Positions 49,519 through 59,689 of a DNA stretch of 64,000 nt are shown in pieces. The notes beneath the pieces are model-generated. The model was given only the letters and a program-made list of their open reading frames with translations, searched no databases and was not told the origin of the DNA. How positions within the stretch are numbered: the stretch's first letter is position 1; each line of letters begins with the position of its first letter. The DNA lies in assembly GCF_003946655.1 (NCBI RefSeq), contig NZ_RHOV01000010.1:1-64000 (forward strand). The letters are read 5' to 3'. This DNA comes from Lapidilactobacillus achengensis (lineage in GTDB: Bacteria; Bacillota; Bacilli; Lactobacillales; Lactobacillaceae). The translations under genes and the position numbers were made by a program.

Positions 49519-49955
49519 TTGCAGATGTGCTGGGTTTGGGTGGGGGACGCAACCGCCTCAGGACGTTTGTCGTGGCTGGAACGCAGTGGGCACTGTTTTG
49601 AGCCAATCCGCAAGCCCAGCGGCTTGTCTCAAAATCAGGCCTTATTCTAAGCGATAAATCGCTAAGAATAATCTCACCGCTGAGCCACACGTCCTGAGGC
49701 GGTTGCTAGGCAGAATTGAGCCTATCTGCAATCGAAGTAGCGAGTGCTTTTGCAAGATTGAGGTCAAAACAATCGCCACCTTTTTTGTGGGACGGCAATG
49801 CCGACTGATTTGGCTGACTCGTCCAGTACTTGTCTTGGTTTATCCGGCAAACTATTCTGGTGTTACCAATCTAAAGCTGATGACCACAAACCACGGCCGT
49901 CAAGTGCGTGGCTCCCCATCAATTGGCCATAGCTTGCCGGCTCTTGCGGTTTTAC
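49519..49955 (+). repeat. Mosaic structured repeat, copy L5/6, left half
   Basis: Forward orientation: A2 (49549-49706) with arms CAACCGCCTCAGGACGT and complement, then B up to about 49939. The expected continuation is found only after the MazEF module, at 50761-51250, so this is the left half of one interrupted element. Confidence 0.85.
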
Positions 49956-49983
49956 ATAACCGCCAACGCAGACAGGCGATTTA

Positions 49984-50012
49984 TTGACAACATGACAGCC
50001 TGAGAATATACT
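49984..50012 (+). promoter_or_regulatory. Promoter of the mazEF module
   Basis: TTGACA and TATACT are separated by 17 nt. The -10 overlaps ATACTATGTAT, part of a palindromic TATAC/GTATA region that could be the autoregulatory operator. Confidence 0.8.
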
Positions 50013-50040
50013 ATGTATATACGAAAGTGGGGCGAAGATG

Positions 50041-50265
50041 ATGACCGTCAAAGCAAGGAATGTTGGTAATTCAATCGTTTTAACTGTTCCAAATGGTATA
50101 AAAGTTTATCAAGGCGCTGAATATATTGTCAGCCAATCTTCTGATGGGACAATCACGTATCAACTGAAGCATCGGAATCCATTTGAAGGTGATTGGTTTA
50201 AAGAAGATATTAGACAGACAGATATTCTTGGAGATTCTGAGGTGCTAGCCGATGAATGGGATTGA
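50041..50265 (+). CDS. MazE/PemI-type antitoxin
   Basis: This 74-aa protein begins MTVKARNVGNSIVLTVP, the swapped-hairpin AbrB/MazE DNA-binding motif, followed by an acidic, flexible end (NPFEGDWFKEDIRQTDILGD) that would wrap the toxin. An overlapping ATG at 50038 is equally possible. The end overlaps the toxin gene by 14 nt. Antitoxin and toxin together would repress their own promoter at 49984. Confidence 0.85.
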   Translation: MTVKARNVGNSIVLTVPNGIKVYQGAEYIVSQSSDGTITYQLKHRNPFEGDWFKEDIRQTDILGDSEVLADEWD

Positions 50266-50617
50266 TGCTTACCAACCACACAAGGGCGATGTTGTTCTGG
50301 TTAGTTTCGATCCCAGTTCAGGGCAAGAAATCAGGAAATATCGCCCCGCGCTAGTATTAAGTAATCATAGTTACAGCGAAAAAACGGGTCTGGCCTTAGT
50401 TTGCCCGATTACCCACGGTGACCATAATCGCTTCAAGGCGCCTCTTTTTATCCCTTACCATGGACAAAATGTTGAGGGGTATATCAACCCACTACAGTTT
50501 CACACCTTTGATTATCAGAAACGTGGCATGAAGTTTGTCGAGCAGGTCAGTAAACAAAAATTAGCGCAAACAATCAGCGTCGTTTTAGATATTATTAACG
50601 CACAAGAACTTGATTGA
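50252..50617 (+). CDS. MazF/PemK-type mRNA interferase toxin
   Basis: The 121-aa protein matches the PemK/MazF fold: GDVVLVSFDPSSGQEIRKYRPALVLSN with the conserved Arg-Pro-Ala, LVCPITHGD in the core and a C-terminal helix SKQKLAQTISVVLDII. Such toxins cleave mRNA at short motifs. The module lies inside an interrupted mosaic repeat element, which suggests it travels with, or was inserted into, that element. A terminator follows at 50665. Confidence 0.92.
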   Translation: MNGIDAYQPHKGDVVLVSFDPSSGQEIRKYRPALVLSNHSYSEKTGLALVCPITHGDHNRFKAPLFIPYHGQNVEGYINPLQFHTFDYQKRGMKFVEQVSKQKLAQTISVVLDIINAQELD

Positions 50618-50664
50618 AGCGTCATTACGGAAAACAGATGTCGACCCCAATGGATCAAGTTAAG

Positions 50665-50706
50665 AAAAAATTGCCACTCTCCCAATTTGGAGAACGGCAA
50701 TTTTTT
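50665..50706 (+). terminator. Terminator of mazEF
   Basis: AAAAAATTGCC and GGCAATTTTTT, with inner CTCTCC/GGAGA, flank a short loop. Confidence 0.92.
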
Positions 50707-50760
50707 GTTTTAGGTTATCATTTTCGGAAACTGTCTTGCCCGTATGATTGGCCGAACCAA

Positions 50761-51250
50761 CCACGTTCACCAATTGCGTGGCTGGAACGAAGCGTGACGT
50801 TGAAACGCGCTCCGCGCAACTGCAACTGACTTCTGTGCTTAACTACGCTAGGTTAATGCTCAAAGTCAACCCGTTGTGTTCCGCACTGAAACGTGTTCGC
50901 CGAACCAGCTCCCTGCGCTTAGCTACGCAATTGTTCCGGAAGCAAACTGCCGCTTCCAAAACAATTGCTAGTCTAATGCTCAGGAGCTACCCGGGTCGGC
51001 TCACACTCTGGCATTGGTGGGCTGTTTATCTGTCTGGCGGAAGGTCGGGCTGGGGGTGAGTCAGCCGCGATATTATTCTTGGCGGCTCTGCCGCCTAGAA
51101 TAAGGCCGAGCTTGAAGATTTTCGGTGGTTTTCCGAAAAGCTTCAAGTCGTGCCCGCAGCGTTCCACCACCCCCAGACCGACCTGGAGCCCCACCACACT
51201 TGCCCACCACCAACGCCCCGCGCAGCGCAAGCCGCGGTCAAACTACTTTT
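50761..51250 (+). repeat. Mosaic structured repeat, copy L5/6, right half
   Basis: It resumes with a B fragment (50761-50783, resembling 49893-49915), then a diverged C (about 50800-50870), a C (about 50903-50985), A3 (51043-51183, one arm mismatch) and the terminal hairpin. It ends 8 bp before the reductase stop codon at 51258. Confidence 0.85.
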
Positions 51251-51257
51251 GGTGGCA

Positions 51258-52268
51258 TTAAATAACCTGCAGAACGATTTTTCCCTGAGTATGGCCAGTT
51301 TCCAGCAAGCGATGTGCGGTCAGCAAATTGTCATTGGACAGCCCAGCCAAAACAGTGGTGACATTGCTGCGCAACTCGCCGGTAGTAAACAAATGCGCGG
51401 CCCGCGCCAAGATCTGACCCTGAGTGGCCAGCTCCATTTGATAGTCCGTTTTAGTGAACATATACTCCCAATGCCAACTTGCGCTCTTGGCCTTCAACAA
51501 CCTTAGAGGTAAATCGTTGGTCGCTTCGACAATGCTGCCCACGTGACCCAAAGGCGCGATCACCGCCGCCGCCAGAGAGAAGTAGGCGGTTGGTTCAGTG
51601 AGGATCGCCACGGCGTCGACTTGGGGCCAACCAGCGTCTGTCAGTTGCGTGGGCAAGTCGTGGTGATAATCCAAGGGCAGGTCGACTTGATGTTGCTGCA
51701 ACCAAGGAAAGTGCTTAGGGCTGGCGGTGGCGGCGACGGTGAAGCCGCTCCAATGGGCCAACTGGCTCATGATCGAACCGACGCCGCCTGCGCCGTTGAT
51801 GATCAACAAGCGCCGACCTGCGTTAGCGTTTTTGACGGCGGGAAAGCCCATCCGTTCGAAAAGTAATTCCCAGGCGGTCAGGGTGGTCAAGGGCATGGCC
51901 GCGGCGGCGGTCATCGTCAGATTCGTCGGTTTGGCCGCGACCAGGCGGCTGTCGATCAACTGGGCGGTGGCGTAACTACCTTGGCGCTGGGTAGTGCCGG
52001 CGTAGTAGACCTGGTCACCAACCTGGAAATCATCGACTTGGGGGCCTTTCGCTAGAATCACGCCCGCGCCGTCATAGCCTAAAATGTGCGCGTGGGGACC
52101 GAGCAGCGTTTGCCGTAGTTTGGTATCAACTGGATTGACAGCGGTGGCTGCCACCTGCACCAGAAGGTCGTGGGCTTGCGGTGTGGGCAATTCGCGCCGT
52201 TCCCTGCTGAATTGTCCATTACCTAATTGGAAGCCGTCAGTGAAGCTGTAAACGGTTGTTTCTGTCAT
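51258..52268 (-). CDS. Zinc-type alcohol dehydrogenase-like / quinone oxidoreductase
   Basis: This MDR-superfamily reductase of 336 aa has the GroES-like N-terminus (AVNPVDTKLRQ, HILGYDGAGVI) and the nucleotide motif INGAGGVGSIMSQLA (about 157-171). Zinc ligands are not evident, as in ZADH1/quinone reductase types. GGAGG precedes ATG 52268. Substrate unknown. The 3' end almost touches repeat L5/6. Confidence 0.9.
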   Translation of the reverse strand: MTETTVYSFTDGFQLGNGQFSRERRELPTPQAHDLLVQVAATAVNPVDTKLRQTLLGPHAHILGYDGAGVILAKGPQVDDFQVGDQVYYAGTTQRQGSYATAQLIDSRLVAAKPTNLTMTAAAAMPLTTLTAWELLFERMGFPAVKNANAGRRLLIINGAGGVGSIMSQLAHWSGFTVAATASPKHFPWLQQHQVDLPLDYHHDLPTQLTDAGWPQVDAVAILTEPTAYFSLAAAVIAPLGHVGSIVEATNDLPLRLLKAKSASWHWEYMFTKTDYQMELATQGQILARAAHLFTTGELRSNVTTVLAGLSNDNLLTAHRLLETGHTQGKIVLQVI

Positions 52269-52437
52269 GATAAATGAGACCTCCTCATTAAATCGGTCAG
52301 ATCGGTATAAATATTAACGGTCAAGCATATTTTAACGCCGATCCAACAAACACTGGTGAAAATGCCCCTATTTTCCTCAGAAAAATGGTATGATGATAAT
52401 ATCATGAGATTCAATCAGGAGAGGGAGGAAAGTTGGT

Positions 52438-52635
52438 ATGTTCAATCGGGATTCTGGCCGCGACCGCACACTAACGATTCTGATTGCGATTTTGATTTGG
52501 GTCGCGGGTGGCTACTTGTTACTACGGGATTACTTTAAGACTGGGGTTCTTAATGGACCGATGGCGGTTGTTCTCATTTTAGGGGTAATTTTGACGATTT
52601 TGGCGGCGATCCAGCAACTTCGCTCGAAGAAGTAG
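52438..52635 (+). CDS. Small membrane protein with two helices (65 aa)
   Basis: LTILIAILIWVAGGYLLL and GPMAVVLILGVILTILAAI form two helices; the end LRSKK is basic, so both termini may face the cytoplasm. GAGAGGGAGG gives a strong ribosome binding site. An extended -10 (TGGTATGAT, 52386-52394) and an ATGAT/ATCAT palindrome precede it. Family unknown. Confidence 0.8.
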   Translation: MFNRDSGRDRTLTILIAILIWVAGGYLLLRDYFKTGVLNGPMAVVLILGVILTILAAIQQLRSKK

Positions 52636-52843
52636 GAGTTTAGTCGGCTGGTCTACGTGAGTGAGCTCAGCTTAACTCTCATCATCGATTCAGACGGAGG
52701 TCAGACTTGGTGGATTTATGACAGAAAATAAAATAATTTCTCATATTTTTTGTTGGTCGCTTTAACGTTGATATACAGGCATTGGTAACGCTACCGATGG
52801 CGGGTATCTAGTCAAGAATCCCAAATTAATTGGGATTTTAGCA

Positions 52844-52872
52844 TTGACATTAAAGTTTAATAATTGTATTAT
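52844..52872 (+). promoter_or_regulatory. Promoter of the ami/opp operon
   Basis: TTGACA and TATTAT are separated by 17 nt. A small terminator-like hairpin (AATCCCAA/TTGGGATT, about 52817-52837) lies just upstream. Confidence 0.85.
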
Positions 52873-52940
52873 TTTATCAATTTCAGAAAGCAATTTTTAG
52901 CGTTTGACTGAGAGGGAATTTAGATTTGGAGGGTTTTTAC

Positions 52941-54920
52941 ATGAAGAATTCGAAGAAGGGGCTATTGGCAGTTGCCTTGATCAGTGTGGCACTGCTTGGC
53001 GCATGTGGCAACAAAAAAGCAGCAACGACCGGTGGCAACAGCGTTATTCCGGAAACTAGCACGACCCAGTACAACTATGTTTATGGGACAGATCCAGACA
53101 ACTTTGACTATACCGTTTCAATGCGGAATACCAACAGTTCACACTACGCCAACTTTATTGATGGCCTGGTTGAAAATGATCGCTATGGTCAGATCAAGCC
53201 TGACTTGGCAACCTCATGGAAAGTCAGCGATGACGGCTTGACTTACACTTACAAGATCCGCAAGGGCGTTAAGTGGGTCGACAGCGAAGGCAACGAATAT
53301 GCCACTGTCAAAGCTGAAGACTGGGTAACCGCATTGAAGCATGCCGTTGCCGCTAAGTCGGAAACATTATATGTTGTTCAAGGCAGTATCAAGGGCTTGG
53401 ATGATTATGTCAATGGTAAAACCACTGATTTCTCAACAGTTGGGGTAAAAGCTGTTGATGATTATACTTTGGAATATACGTTGAACCAACCTGAAACGTA
53501 TTGGAACTCGAAATTAACTTATGGGATCATGTTCCCAGTCAATGCTAAATTCTTAAAGGAAAAAGGCAGCGACTTTGGTAAACCAAAGGCTGACGCGATC
53601 CTTTACAACGGCGCTTATACGTTAGCTAACTTCACTTCGAAGTCTGTTATTGAATATGCGGCTAACAAGAGCTATTGGGATAAGAAGAACGTTCACGTCA
53701 AAGACGTTAAGTTAACTTATAACGATGGTTCAAACCCTGATGGCTTGTACAAATCCTTCAAGAAGGGTGACTTCACCGCTTCTCGGGTTTATCCAAACTC
53801 AGCTGGTTATGATCAAGTCGTTAAAGATGTGAAGAATGACATCAACTGGTCTGACCAGGATGCATCTGTTTACAACTTCACCTTTAACTTGGATCGGAAA
53901 GCATACGGCGCAACTTCCAAGAAGACTGATTCACTGAAGTCCGATACCAAGAAAGCAATCTTGAACAAGAGCTTCCGTCAAGCGATCCAAGCTGCTTTTG
54001 ACAAGGGTGCCTATAACGCTCAGGTCAATGGTAAGGAAGGCGAAACTAAGAGCTTACGTAATGAAATGACACCGCCAGCCTTTGTTTCGGTCGATGGCCA
54101 AGATTACGGCAAACAAGTTGAAACTGACTTAGCTGCTTTGGACAGCGATGCTTGGGGCGCAGTCAACTTGGCTGACGCGCAAGACGCAACTTACAACGTT
54201 GATCGGGCCAAGAAGTTATTCGCTCAGGCGAAGAAAGAGTTGAAAGCGGCCGGCGTGGCCTTCCCAATTCACTTGGACTTACCTGTTGACCAAAAGGCGC
54301 AATTAAGCTTGAACCAATCTAAGTCATTCAAGAGCTCTGTTGAAAAGAGTTTAGGAACTTCTAATGTTGTTATCGACATTCAAATGTTGAGTGAAGACAA
54401 ATACTTGGCAGCAACTTACCAAGCAACGACTGGCGCCGCAGCTGACTTTGATATCAGTAACGCGTCTGGTTGGAGCCCTGACTACGATGATCCATCAAGC
54501 TACTTGGATATCTACGATCCAAATGGTGGGACGATGTTAACGACTTTAGGTATCGAACCTGGTGCTGACAAGAACGCGGCTGCTAAGAAGGCTGCTGGCT
54601 TGGACACTTACGCTACTTTATTAGCTAAGGCTGAAGCTATCACTGATGATACAAATGCGCGTTACAAGGCTTTTGCCGCTGCTGAAGCACAATTGCTGGA
54701 TAGCACCGTTCAGATCCCTGTCTTCTCATTAGGCGGTTCACCATCTGTTTCTAAGGTTGTTCCTTACACCGCACCGTTCGCTTGGTCCGGGTTAGGTAGC
54801 TCTAAGTTCAAATTCATGAAGATCCAAGCATCACCAGTAACGATTACTCAAAAAACCAAGGCTAAGAAAGCTTGGGAAAAGAAGCGTGCCGAGATTGCCA
54901 AAGAAGCAGCAAAAGAGTAA
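52941..54920 (+). CDS. amiA: Oligopeptide-binding lipoprotein AmiA/OppA
   Basis: This is the peptide receptor of the Ami/Opp ABC importer. The signal peptide ends LLGAC with lipidated C22. At 659 aa it has the length of streptococcal AmiA. TYTYKIRKGVKWVDSEGNEY is the family-5 signature. GGAGGG precedes ATG 52941; an earlier ATG at 52926 would enclose this site. A hairpin terminator follows before the permease gene, so the receptor is probably made in excess over the membrane parts. Confidence 0.95.
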   Translation: MKNSKKGLLAVALISVALLGACGNKKAATTGGNSVIPETSTTQYNYVYGTDPDNFDYTVSMRNTNSSHYANFIDGLVENDRYGQIKPDLATSWKVSDDGLTYTYKIRKGVKWVDSEGNEYATVKAEDWVTALKHAVAAKSETLYVVQGSIKGLDDYVNGKTTDFSTVGVKAVDDYTLEYTLNQPETYWNSKLTYGIMFPVNAKFLKEKGSDFGKPKADAILYNGAYTLANFTSKSVIEYAANKSYWDKKNVHVKDVKLTYNDGSNPDGLYKSFKKGDFTASRVYPNSAGYDQVVKDVKNDINWSDQDASVYNFTFNLDRKAYGATSKKTDSLKSDTKKAILNKSFRQAIQAAFDKGAYNAQVNGKEGETKSLRNEMTPPAFVSVDGQDYGKQVETDLAALDSDAWGAVNLADAQDATYNVDRAKKLFAQAKKELKAAGVAFPIHLDLPVDQKAQLSLNQSKSFKSSVEKSLGTSNVVIDIQMLSEDKYLAATYQATTGAAADFDISNASGWSPDYDDPSSYLDIYDPNGGTMLTTLGIEPGADKNAAAKKAAGLDTYATLLAKAEAITDDTNARYKAFAAAEAQLLDSTVQIPVFSLGGSPSVSKVVPYTAPFAWSGLGSSKFKFMKIQASPVTITQKTKAKKAWEKKRAEIAKEAAKE

Positions 54921-54936
54921 GATTTAAAGAACGGCG

Positions 54937-54965
54937 AAAAAGGCTAGCCTATACTAGCCTTTTTT
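54937..54965 (+). terminator. Attenuating terminator between amiA and amiC
   Basis: AAAAAGGCTAG and CTAGCCTTTTTT flank CCTATA. Partial read-through would feed the downstream permease and ATPase genes. Confidence 0.9.
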
Positions 54966-55009
54966 CTGCTTTTCTCATCATGAGGTCAGCATTAAGGAGG
55001 AACTATTAG

Positions 55010-56500
55010 ATGAAGAAGTATATTTGGGGTCGAATCTTTCGATCACTGATCAGTATATTTCTGGTAACGACCTTGACGTACATTGTGATCTACTCCATGG
55101 TCCCCCGGCGGGACGTCTTCAAGAGTGACACAATGGTCAGTAAGTTGCGGTCCGATCCAGATAAGTTAAGTGACTACGAGAATAACGCCTTCGCCAAGAT
55201 GAATTATATCGAGTACTACGATACCAAGTCCTTGGTCGCTAAGGTCAAGAAGGATAGTCCTGAGGTAACGGCTGCTGTGAACGCGACTAATGAAAAGGCC
55301 ATCAAGCAGTGGGCTGCTAAGCACAACTTCGCGGTCAAGCAATTCAAACAAAGCAAACGCTATTATGTGACCCGCGAATTGCCCTTGTACGAGCGCTTAG
55401 GCCGTTTCTACGGGAACTTGATCCAATGGGACAATCCTTGGGCAGTTCATGACAAGAATAATCCAAATATGAAGCGTTACTTGAAGTTTACGAATGACAA
55501 GCTGGTTGGGTTCGCCTTAGTTGGTTCGGGAACAAAGTATCGCTACCAGATTTACTTCAATAGTTCCTTTCCTTACATTCACCAAAACTTCCTGAAATTT
55601 AATTTAGGGACTTCTTACCCGACTTACGCCGGCTTGCCAGTGTCATCTGTGATTGGCGGTCGTCAAGGACGGGCAGAGGTTACCCAGTACACTTATCCTG
55701 ACGGCAGTAAGCGCAACACGGCGGATAACGTTTATTTACGTTCTTATCAGCCAAAGAACCGTCAAGACAAGACTGAATTTGCTCGTTATGGCGATGACTA
55801 CACCAGCACCGAACAAGTTCTCAGTGATCCATCGATGATCGGGACTTCATTCAAGGCTGGGATCTTCGCTTTGATCATCACCTACTTGATCTCGATTCCG
55901 ATGGCGATTCTGATGGCCCGTTACAAAGGCGGCTGGGTCGACAAACTAGGTACGGGGATCGTGACTGTTTTGATTGCCGTGCCAAGTTTGGCCTTCATCT
56001 ACGCGTTCCGTTACCTCTTCACAACTTGGTTTGGGGTTCCTGATTCCTTCCCAACGCTCGGGGCGACAGCCTTTAGTTCATGGGTCGGGCCAACCTTGGT
56101 GCTAGCTGGTTTGTCCGTTTCCGGATTGGTCATTTGGTTCCGGCGTTATATGATCGATCAACAATCTTCTGATTACGTTAAGTTTGCTAAGGCCAAGGGC
56201 TTGAACGATGGCGAAATCTACCGGAAGCATATCTTCAAGAATGCTTCGATTCCAATTGTTCAGGGGATCCCTGGTTCGATTATTGGGTTGATTGGCGGCG
56301 CGACCATGACCGAAACAATTTTCGCAATGCCTGGGATGGGTAAGATGTTGCCCGATGCAATTATTACCCATAATAACCCAATCGTGATCGGCTTAGTTTT
56401 CATTTTCACCACGATCTCTGTATTCTCGATCTTGCTTGGTGACTTATTGATGACGGCGGTCGATCCTCGTATCAAACTTTCAGCGTCAGGAGATGATTAG
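55010..56500 (+). CDS. amiC: Oligopeptide ABC transporter permease AmiC/OppB
   Basis: This permease has 496 aa, like streptococcal AmiC (498), because a domain of about 240 residues is inserted after the first helix; ordinary OppB has about 310 residues. The C-terminal part has five helices and the ATPase-coupling segment FAKAKGLNDGEIYRKHIFKNA. AAGGAGG precedes ATG. The amiD gene starts 3 nt after its stop. Confidence 0.95.
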   Translation: MKKYIWGRIFRSLISIFLVTTLTYIVIYSMVPRRDVFKSDTMVSKLRSDPDKLSDYENNAFAKMNYIEYYDTKSLVAKVKKDSPEVTAAVNATNEKAIKQWAAKHNFAVKQFKQSKRYYVTRELPLYERLGRFYGNLIQWDNPWAVHDKNNPNMKRYLKFTNDKLVGFALVGSGTKYRYQIYFNSSFPYIHQNFLKFNLGTSYPTYAGLPVSSVIGGRQGRAEVTQYTYPDGSKRNTADNVYLRSYQPKNRQDKTEFARYGDDYTSTEQVLSDPSMIGTSFKAGIFALIITYLISIPMAILMARYKGGWVDKLGTGIVTVLIAVPSLAFIYAFRYLFTTWFGVPDSFPTLGATAFSSWVGPTLVLAGLSVSGLVIWFRRYMIDQQSSDYVKFAKAKGLNDGEIYRKHIFKNASIPIVQGIPGSIIGLIGGATMTETIFAMPGMGKMLPDAIITHNNPIVIGLVFIFTTISVFSILLGDLLMTAVDPRIKLSASGDD

Positions 56501-56503
56501 CGG

Positions 56504-57475
56504 ATGGCTAAGAAAAATGCAGCGGTAGCTGCTGAGGCAATCAAGCCGAAAGCAGTGGCCAAGGACGAAGATTTCGTCCTGGTTAGTTTAGATAAAAAGG
56601 CGACCGAAATTATCGATACGCCGAAATATTCTTATTGGAAATCAGTTTGGAAAACCTTCTTTGCCAACCCAGTCACGATTTTTATGCTGGTGCTGATGAT
56701 CATTATCTTACTGATGTCGTATATTCAACCGATGTTCAGTGGTTATAGTTTGCTGGATGTTAAGGGCGTCAACGATTTCGGCGCTCGTTACAACTGGCCC
56801 AGCGCTAAATATTGGTTCGGGACCGATGCCGATGGTAAGTCGTTGTTCGACGCTGTTTGGGCTGGGGCGAAGACCTCGATCTCCATTGGGGTCATTGCCT
56901 CGGTGATCGTGACCGTTGTCGGTGTGATCGTCGGCGCCTTCTGGGGTGTTTCTAAGAAGATCGACCGGATCATGCTGGAAATTTACAACGTCATTTCTAA
57001 CGTGCCAATGACTTTGATCGTCATTGTCTTGTCTTATACGTTTGGTAATGGTTTCTGGAATTTGATTTTCGCGATGACGGTAACGTCTTGGCTGGGAACC
57101 GCCTACTTCATTCGGGTCCAGGTTATGATCATGCGTGATCGCGAGTACAATATCGCTTCACGGACGTTGGGTACCCCAACGCGTCGGATGATTTTCCGGA
57201 ATATCCTCCCTTATTTGACCTCAGTTATTGTGACCCAAGTGTCGCAATTATTGCCAAGCTTCATTTCGATTGAAGTGTTCCTGTCCTTCTTAGGCGTTGG
57301 TTTGAGTTCAAACGTGCCTTCATTAGGCCGCTTGATTTCCCAATATTCACCGTATATGACCAGCTACCCTTACTTGTTCTGGTTGCCAGTACTTGTTTTG
57401 GCGTTGATCACCGTTTCGTTGTATATCGTTGGGCAGAACTTAGCTGACGCGTCAGATCCACGGACTCATATGTAG
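56504..57475 (+). CDS. amiD: Oligopeptide ABC transporter permease AmiD/OppC
   Basis: The second permease, 323 aa, starts with a cytoplasmic tail of about 50 residues, then helix 1 ([17 protein letters not shown]). The coupling segment is [20 protein letters not shown]. The spacing to amiC and amiE is 3 and 11 nt, so the operon is tight. Confidence 0.95.
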   Translation: MAKKNAAVAAEAIKPKAVAKDEDFVLVSLDKKATEIIDTPKYSYWKSVWKTFFANPVTIFMLVLMIIILLMSYIQPMFSGYSLLDVKGVNDFGARYNWPSAKYWFGTDADGKSLFDAVWAGAKTSISIGVIASVIVTVVGVIVGAFWGVSKKIDRIMLEIYNVISNVPMTLIVIVLSYTFGNGFWNLIFAMTVTSWLGTAYFIRVQVMIMRDREYNIASRTLGTPTRRMIFRNILPYLTSVIVTQVSQLLPSFISIEVFLSFLGVGLSSNVPSLGRLISQYSPYMTSYPYLFWLPVLVLALITVSLYIVGQNLADASDPRTHM

Positions 57476-57486
57476 GAGGGAACAGC

Positions 57487-58596
57487 ATGACTGAAAATAT
57501 TTTAACTGTCAAGGATCTTTCCGTTGGGTTTCAAGTTCGTGGTAAAGAATTAAAAGCGATCCGGAACGTTTCTTTGGAATTGCACGATCAAGAGATCTTC
57601 GCGATCGTTGGCGAATCCGGTTCCGGTAAATCTGTCTTGACCAAGACGTTTACTGGAATGTTGGAACAAAACGGGAGCATCACCCATGGCACGATTGATT
57701 ATAAAGGCAAACGACTTAGTGATTTAAAGAAAGATAAGCAGTGGGAAGGAATCCGGGGTAAGGAAATCGCCACGATTTTCCAGGACCCGATGACTTCTTT
57801 GGACCCTATCAAAACGATTGGTTCCCAGATCGCTGAAGTCATTATCAAGCACCAAGGTAAAAGCAAAGCCGAAGCCAAGAAATTGGCGATCGAATTGATG
57901 GATCGGACCGGGATCCCTAACGCGGCTGACCGTTATGACGAATATCCTTTTGAGTATTCTGGCGGGATGCGGCAACGGATCGTTATCGCCATCGCTTTGG
58001 CTTGTCACCCAAATATCCTGATCTGTGACGAACCAACGACCGCGTTGGACGTGACGATCCAAGCGCAGATCTTGGAACTGATCAAGGAACTCCAACGCGA
58101 GTATAAGTTCACGACGATCTTCATCACCCATGACTTGGGTGTTGTTGCTTCAATCGCGGATCGGATCGCCGTGATGTATTCTGGCGAGATCATTGAAGTC
58201 GGCACGTGCGACGAGATTTTCTACAATCCACGGCATCCTTATACTTGGAGTTTGTTGTCGTCACTGCCACAATTGGCGCAAAAAGGCGGCGACCTGTACT
58301 CGATCCCAGGGACACCACCATCACTTTACAAGGATATTGAAGGTGATGCGTTCGCGCCCCGTAATCCTTTCGCAATGAAGGTCGATTTCGAAGCGGAACC
58401 ACCAATGTTCCAAGTTTCACCGACCCATTTCGCCAAAACTTGGCTCCTCGATCCTCGAGCACCACGGGTCGAAAAGCCAGCGCTGATCCAGAACCTGCAT
58501 GAACGGTTCGAGCAAACCTTGGTCAAGGACAATCAACTTGATCAAGACGTTAAAGTTGAGGAGAATTTGGAGGACGAAGAACATGACCGTAAATAA
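57487..58596 (+). CDS. amiE: Oligopeptide ABC transporter ATPase AmiE/OppD
   Basis: Walker A is GESGSGKSV, the signature SGGMRQR and Walker B LICDEP, followed by the oligopeptide-transporter C-terminal domain with [14 protein letters not shown]. It pairs with AmiF to power import. The last residues are acidic. AGGAGG precedes ATG, and the gene overlaps amiF by 14 nt. Confidence 0.96.
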   Translation: MTENILTVKDLSVGFQVRGKELKAIRNVSLELHDQEIFAIVGESGSGKSVLTKTFTGMLEQNGSITHGTIDYKGKRLSDLKKDKQWEGIRGKEIATIFQDPMTSLDPIKTIGSQIAEVIIKHQGKSKAEAKKLAIELMDRTGIPNAADRYDEYPFEYSGGMRQRIVIAIALACHPNILICDEPTTALDVTIQAQILELIKELQREYKFTTIFITHDLGVVASIADRIAVMYSGEIIEVGTCDEIFYNPRHPYTWSLLSSLPQLAQKGGDLYSIPGTPPSLYKDIEGDAFAPRNPFAMKVDFEAEPPMFQVSPTHFAKTWLLDPRAPRVEKPALIQNLHERFEQTLVKDNQLDQDVKVEENLEDEEHDRK

Positions 58597-59542
58597 AAAA
58601 GACGTGTTGTTGTCGCTCCGTGATCTAGAGATTTCTTTCGGTGAAGGCAAGAACAAATTCGTTGCTGTGCAAGATGTTAATTTCGATATTTATCGCGGTG
58701 AGACTTTCTCCTTAGTTGGGGAATCTGGCTCAGGTAAAACAACGATCGGCCGCGCTATCTTGGGGATCAACCCAACCAGCAACGGGACGATCACCTTCAA
58801 TGGCACTCAGATCAACAAGAAATTGTCCCACCATCAAGAACAGGATGTCTCACGTAAGATCCAAATGATCTTCCAAGATCCATCCGCGTCATTGAATGAG
58901 CGGGCAACGATCGACTACATCATTTCTGAGGGGTTATATAACTTCAACTTGTTCGATTCTGAAGAAGATCGCTTGCAAAAAGTGACCCAGATCATTGAAG
59001 AAGTCGGCCTCTTACCCGAACATTTATACCGCTATCCCCATGAATTCTCAGGTGGTCAGCGGCAACGGATCGGGATCGCCCGTGCTTTGATCATGCAGCC
59101 AGAATTAGTCGTTGCGGATGAACCGATTTCGGCGTTGGACGTGTCGATTCGGGCCCAAGTTTTGAACCTGTTGAAGAAATTCCAGCGGGAAAGCAACTTG
59201 ACCTATCTCTTTATCGCCCATGACTTGTCAGTCGTTCACTTCATTTCTGATCGGATCGCCGTTATTCGTAACGGTCGGATCTTGGAATTGGCGGAAACGG
59301 AAGAACTTTTCAATAATCCGTTGCACCCATACACCCAAGCGCTTTTGTCGGCTGTGCCGATCCCTGACCCTAAATTGGCTCGGGAGAAGAAACTCTTGGT
59401 TTATGATCCCAAGATGCACGATTACAGTGTGGACAAGCCGTCCTTTGTTGAAGTCAAGCCAGGTCACTTCATCTACGCCAACGCGCCAGAAGAAGAACAT
59501 TACCGCCAACTCTTAGACGAGCAGGCGCAAGGGGTCAACTAG
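58583..59542 (+). CDS. amiF: Oligopeptide ABC transporter ATPase AmiF/OppF
   Basis: This is the second ATPase, 319 aa from ATG 58583. Walker A is GESGSGKTT, the signature SGGQRQR and Walker [20 protein letters not shown] marks the oligopeptide subfamily. GGAGG lies 8 nt before the start, inside amiE. An in-frame ATG at 58499 would overlap amiE widely and is rejected. It is the last gene of amiACDEF. Confidence 0.96.
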   Translation: MTVNKKDVLLSLRDLEISFGEGKNKFVAVQDVNFDIYRGETFSLVGESGSGKTTIGRAILGINPTSNGTITFNGTQINKKLSHHQEQDVSRKIQMIFQDPSASLNERATIDYIISEGLYNFNLFDSEEDRLQKVTQIIEEVGLLPEHLYRYPHEFSGGQRQRIGIARALIMQPELVVADEPISALDVSIRAQVLNLLKKFQRESNLTYLFIAHDLSVVHFISDRIAVIRNGRILELAETEELFNNPLHPYTQALLSAVPIPDPKLAREKKLLVYDPKMHDYSVDKPSFVEVKPGHFIYANAPEEEHYRQLLDEQAQGVN

Positions 59543-59654
59543 CAGCGTTATCAGCTAGCGCCGCGAGCAGGCAACACCGCGTGTGTAGCGCCGACATAAC
59601 GCCGTTACACCGTTATATGCCCGTTATCTAAGTGAAAAAAGTTGACGCAAATGC

Positions 59655-59683
59655 TTGACAGTCGGTGGACCATCGGGTATTGT
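59655..59683 (+). promoter_or_regulatory. Promoter of the methionine T-box transcript
   Basis: A perfect TTGACA and TATTGT are 17 nt apart, just upstream of the leader described next. The 59543-59640 spacer holds CGTTAT/ATAACG-type short palindromes only. Confidence 0.8.
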
Positions 59684-59689
59684 AGTGTC

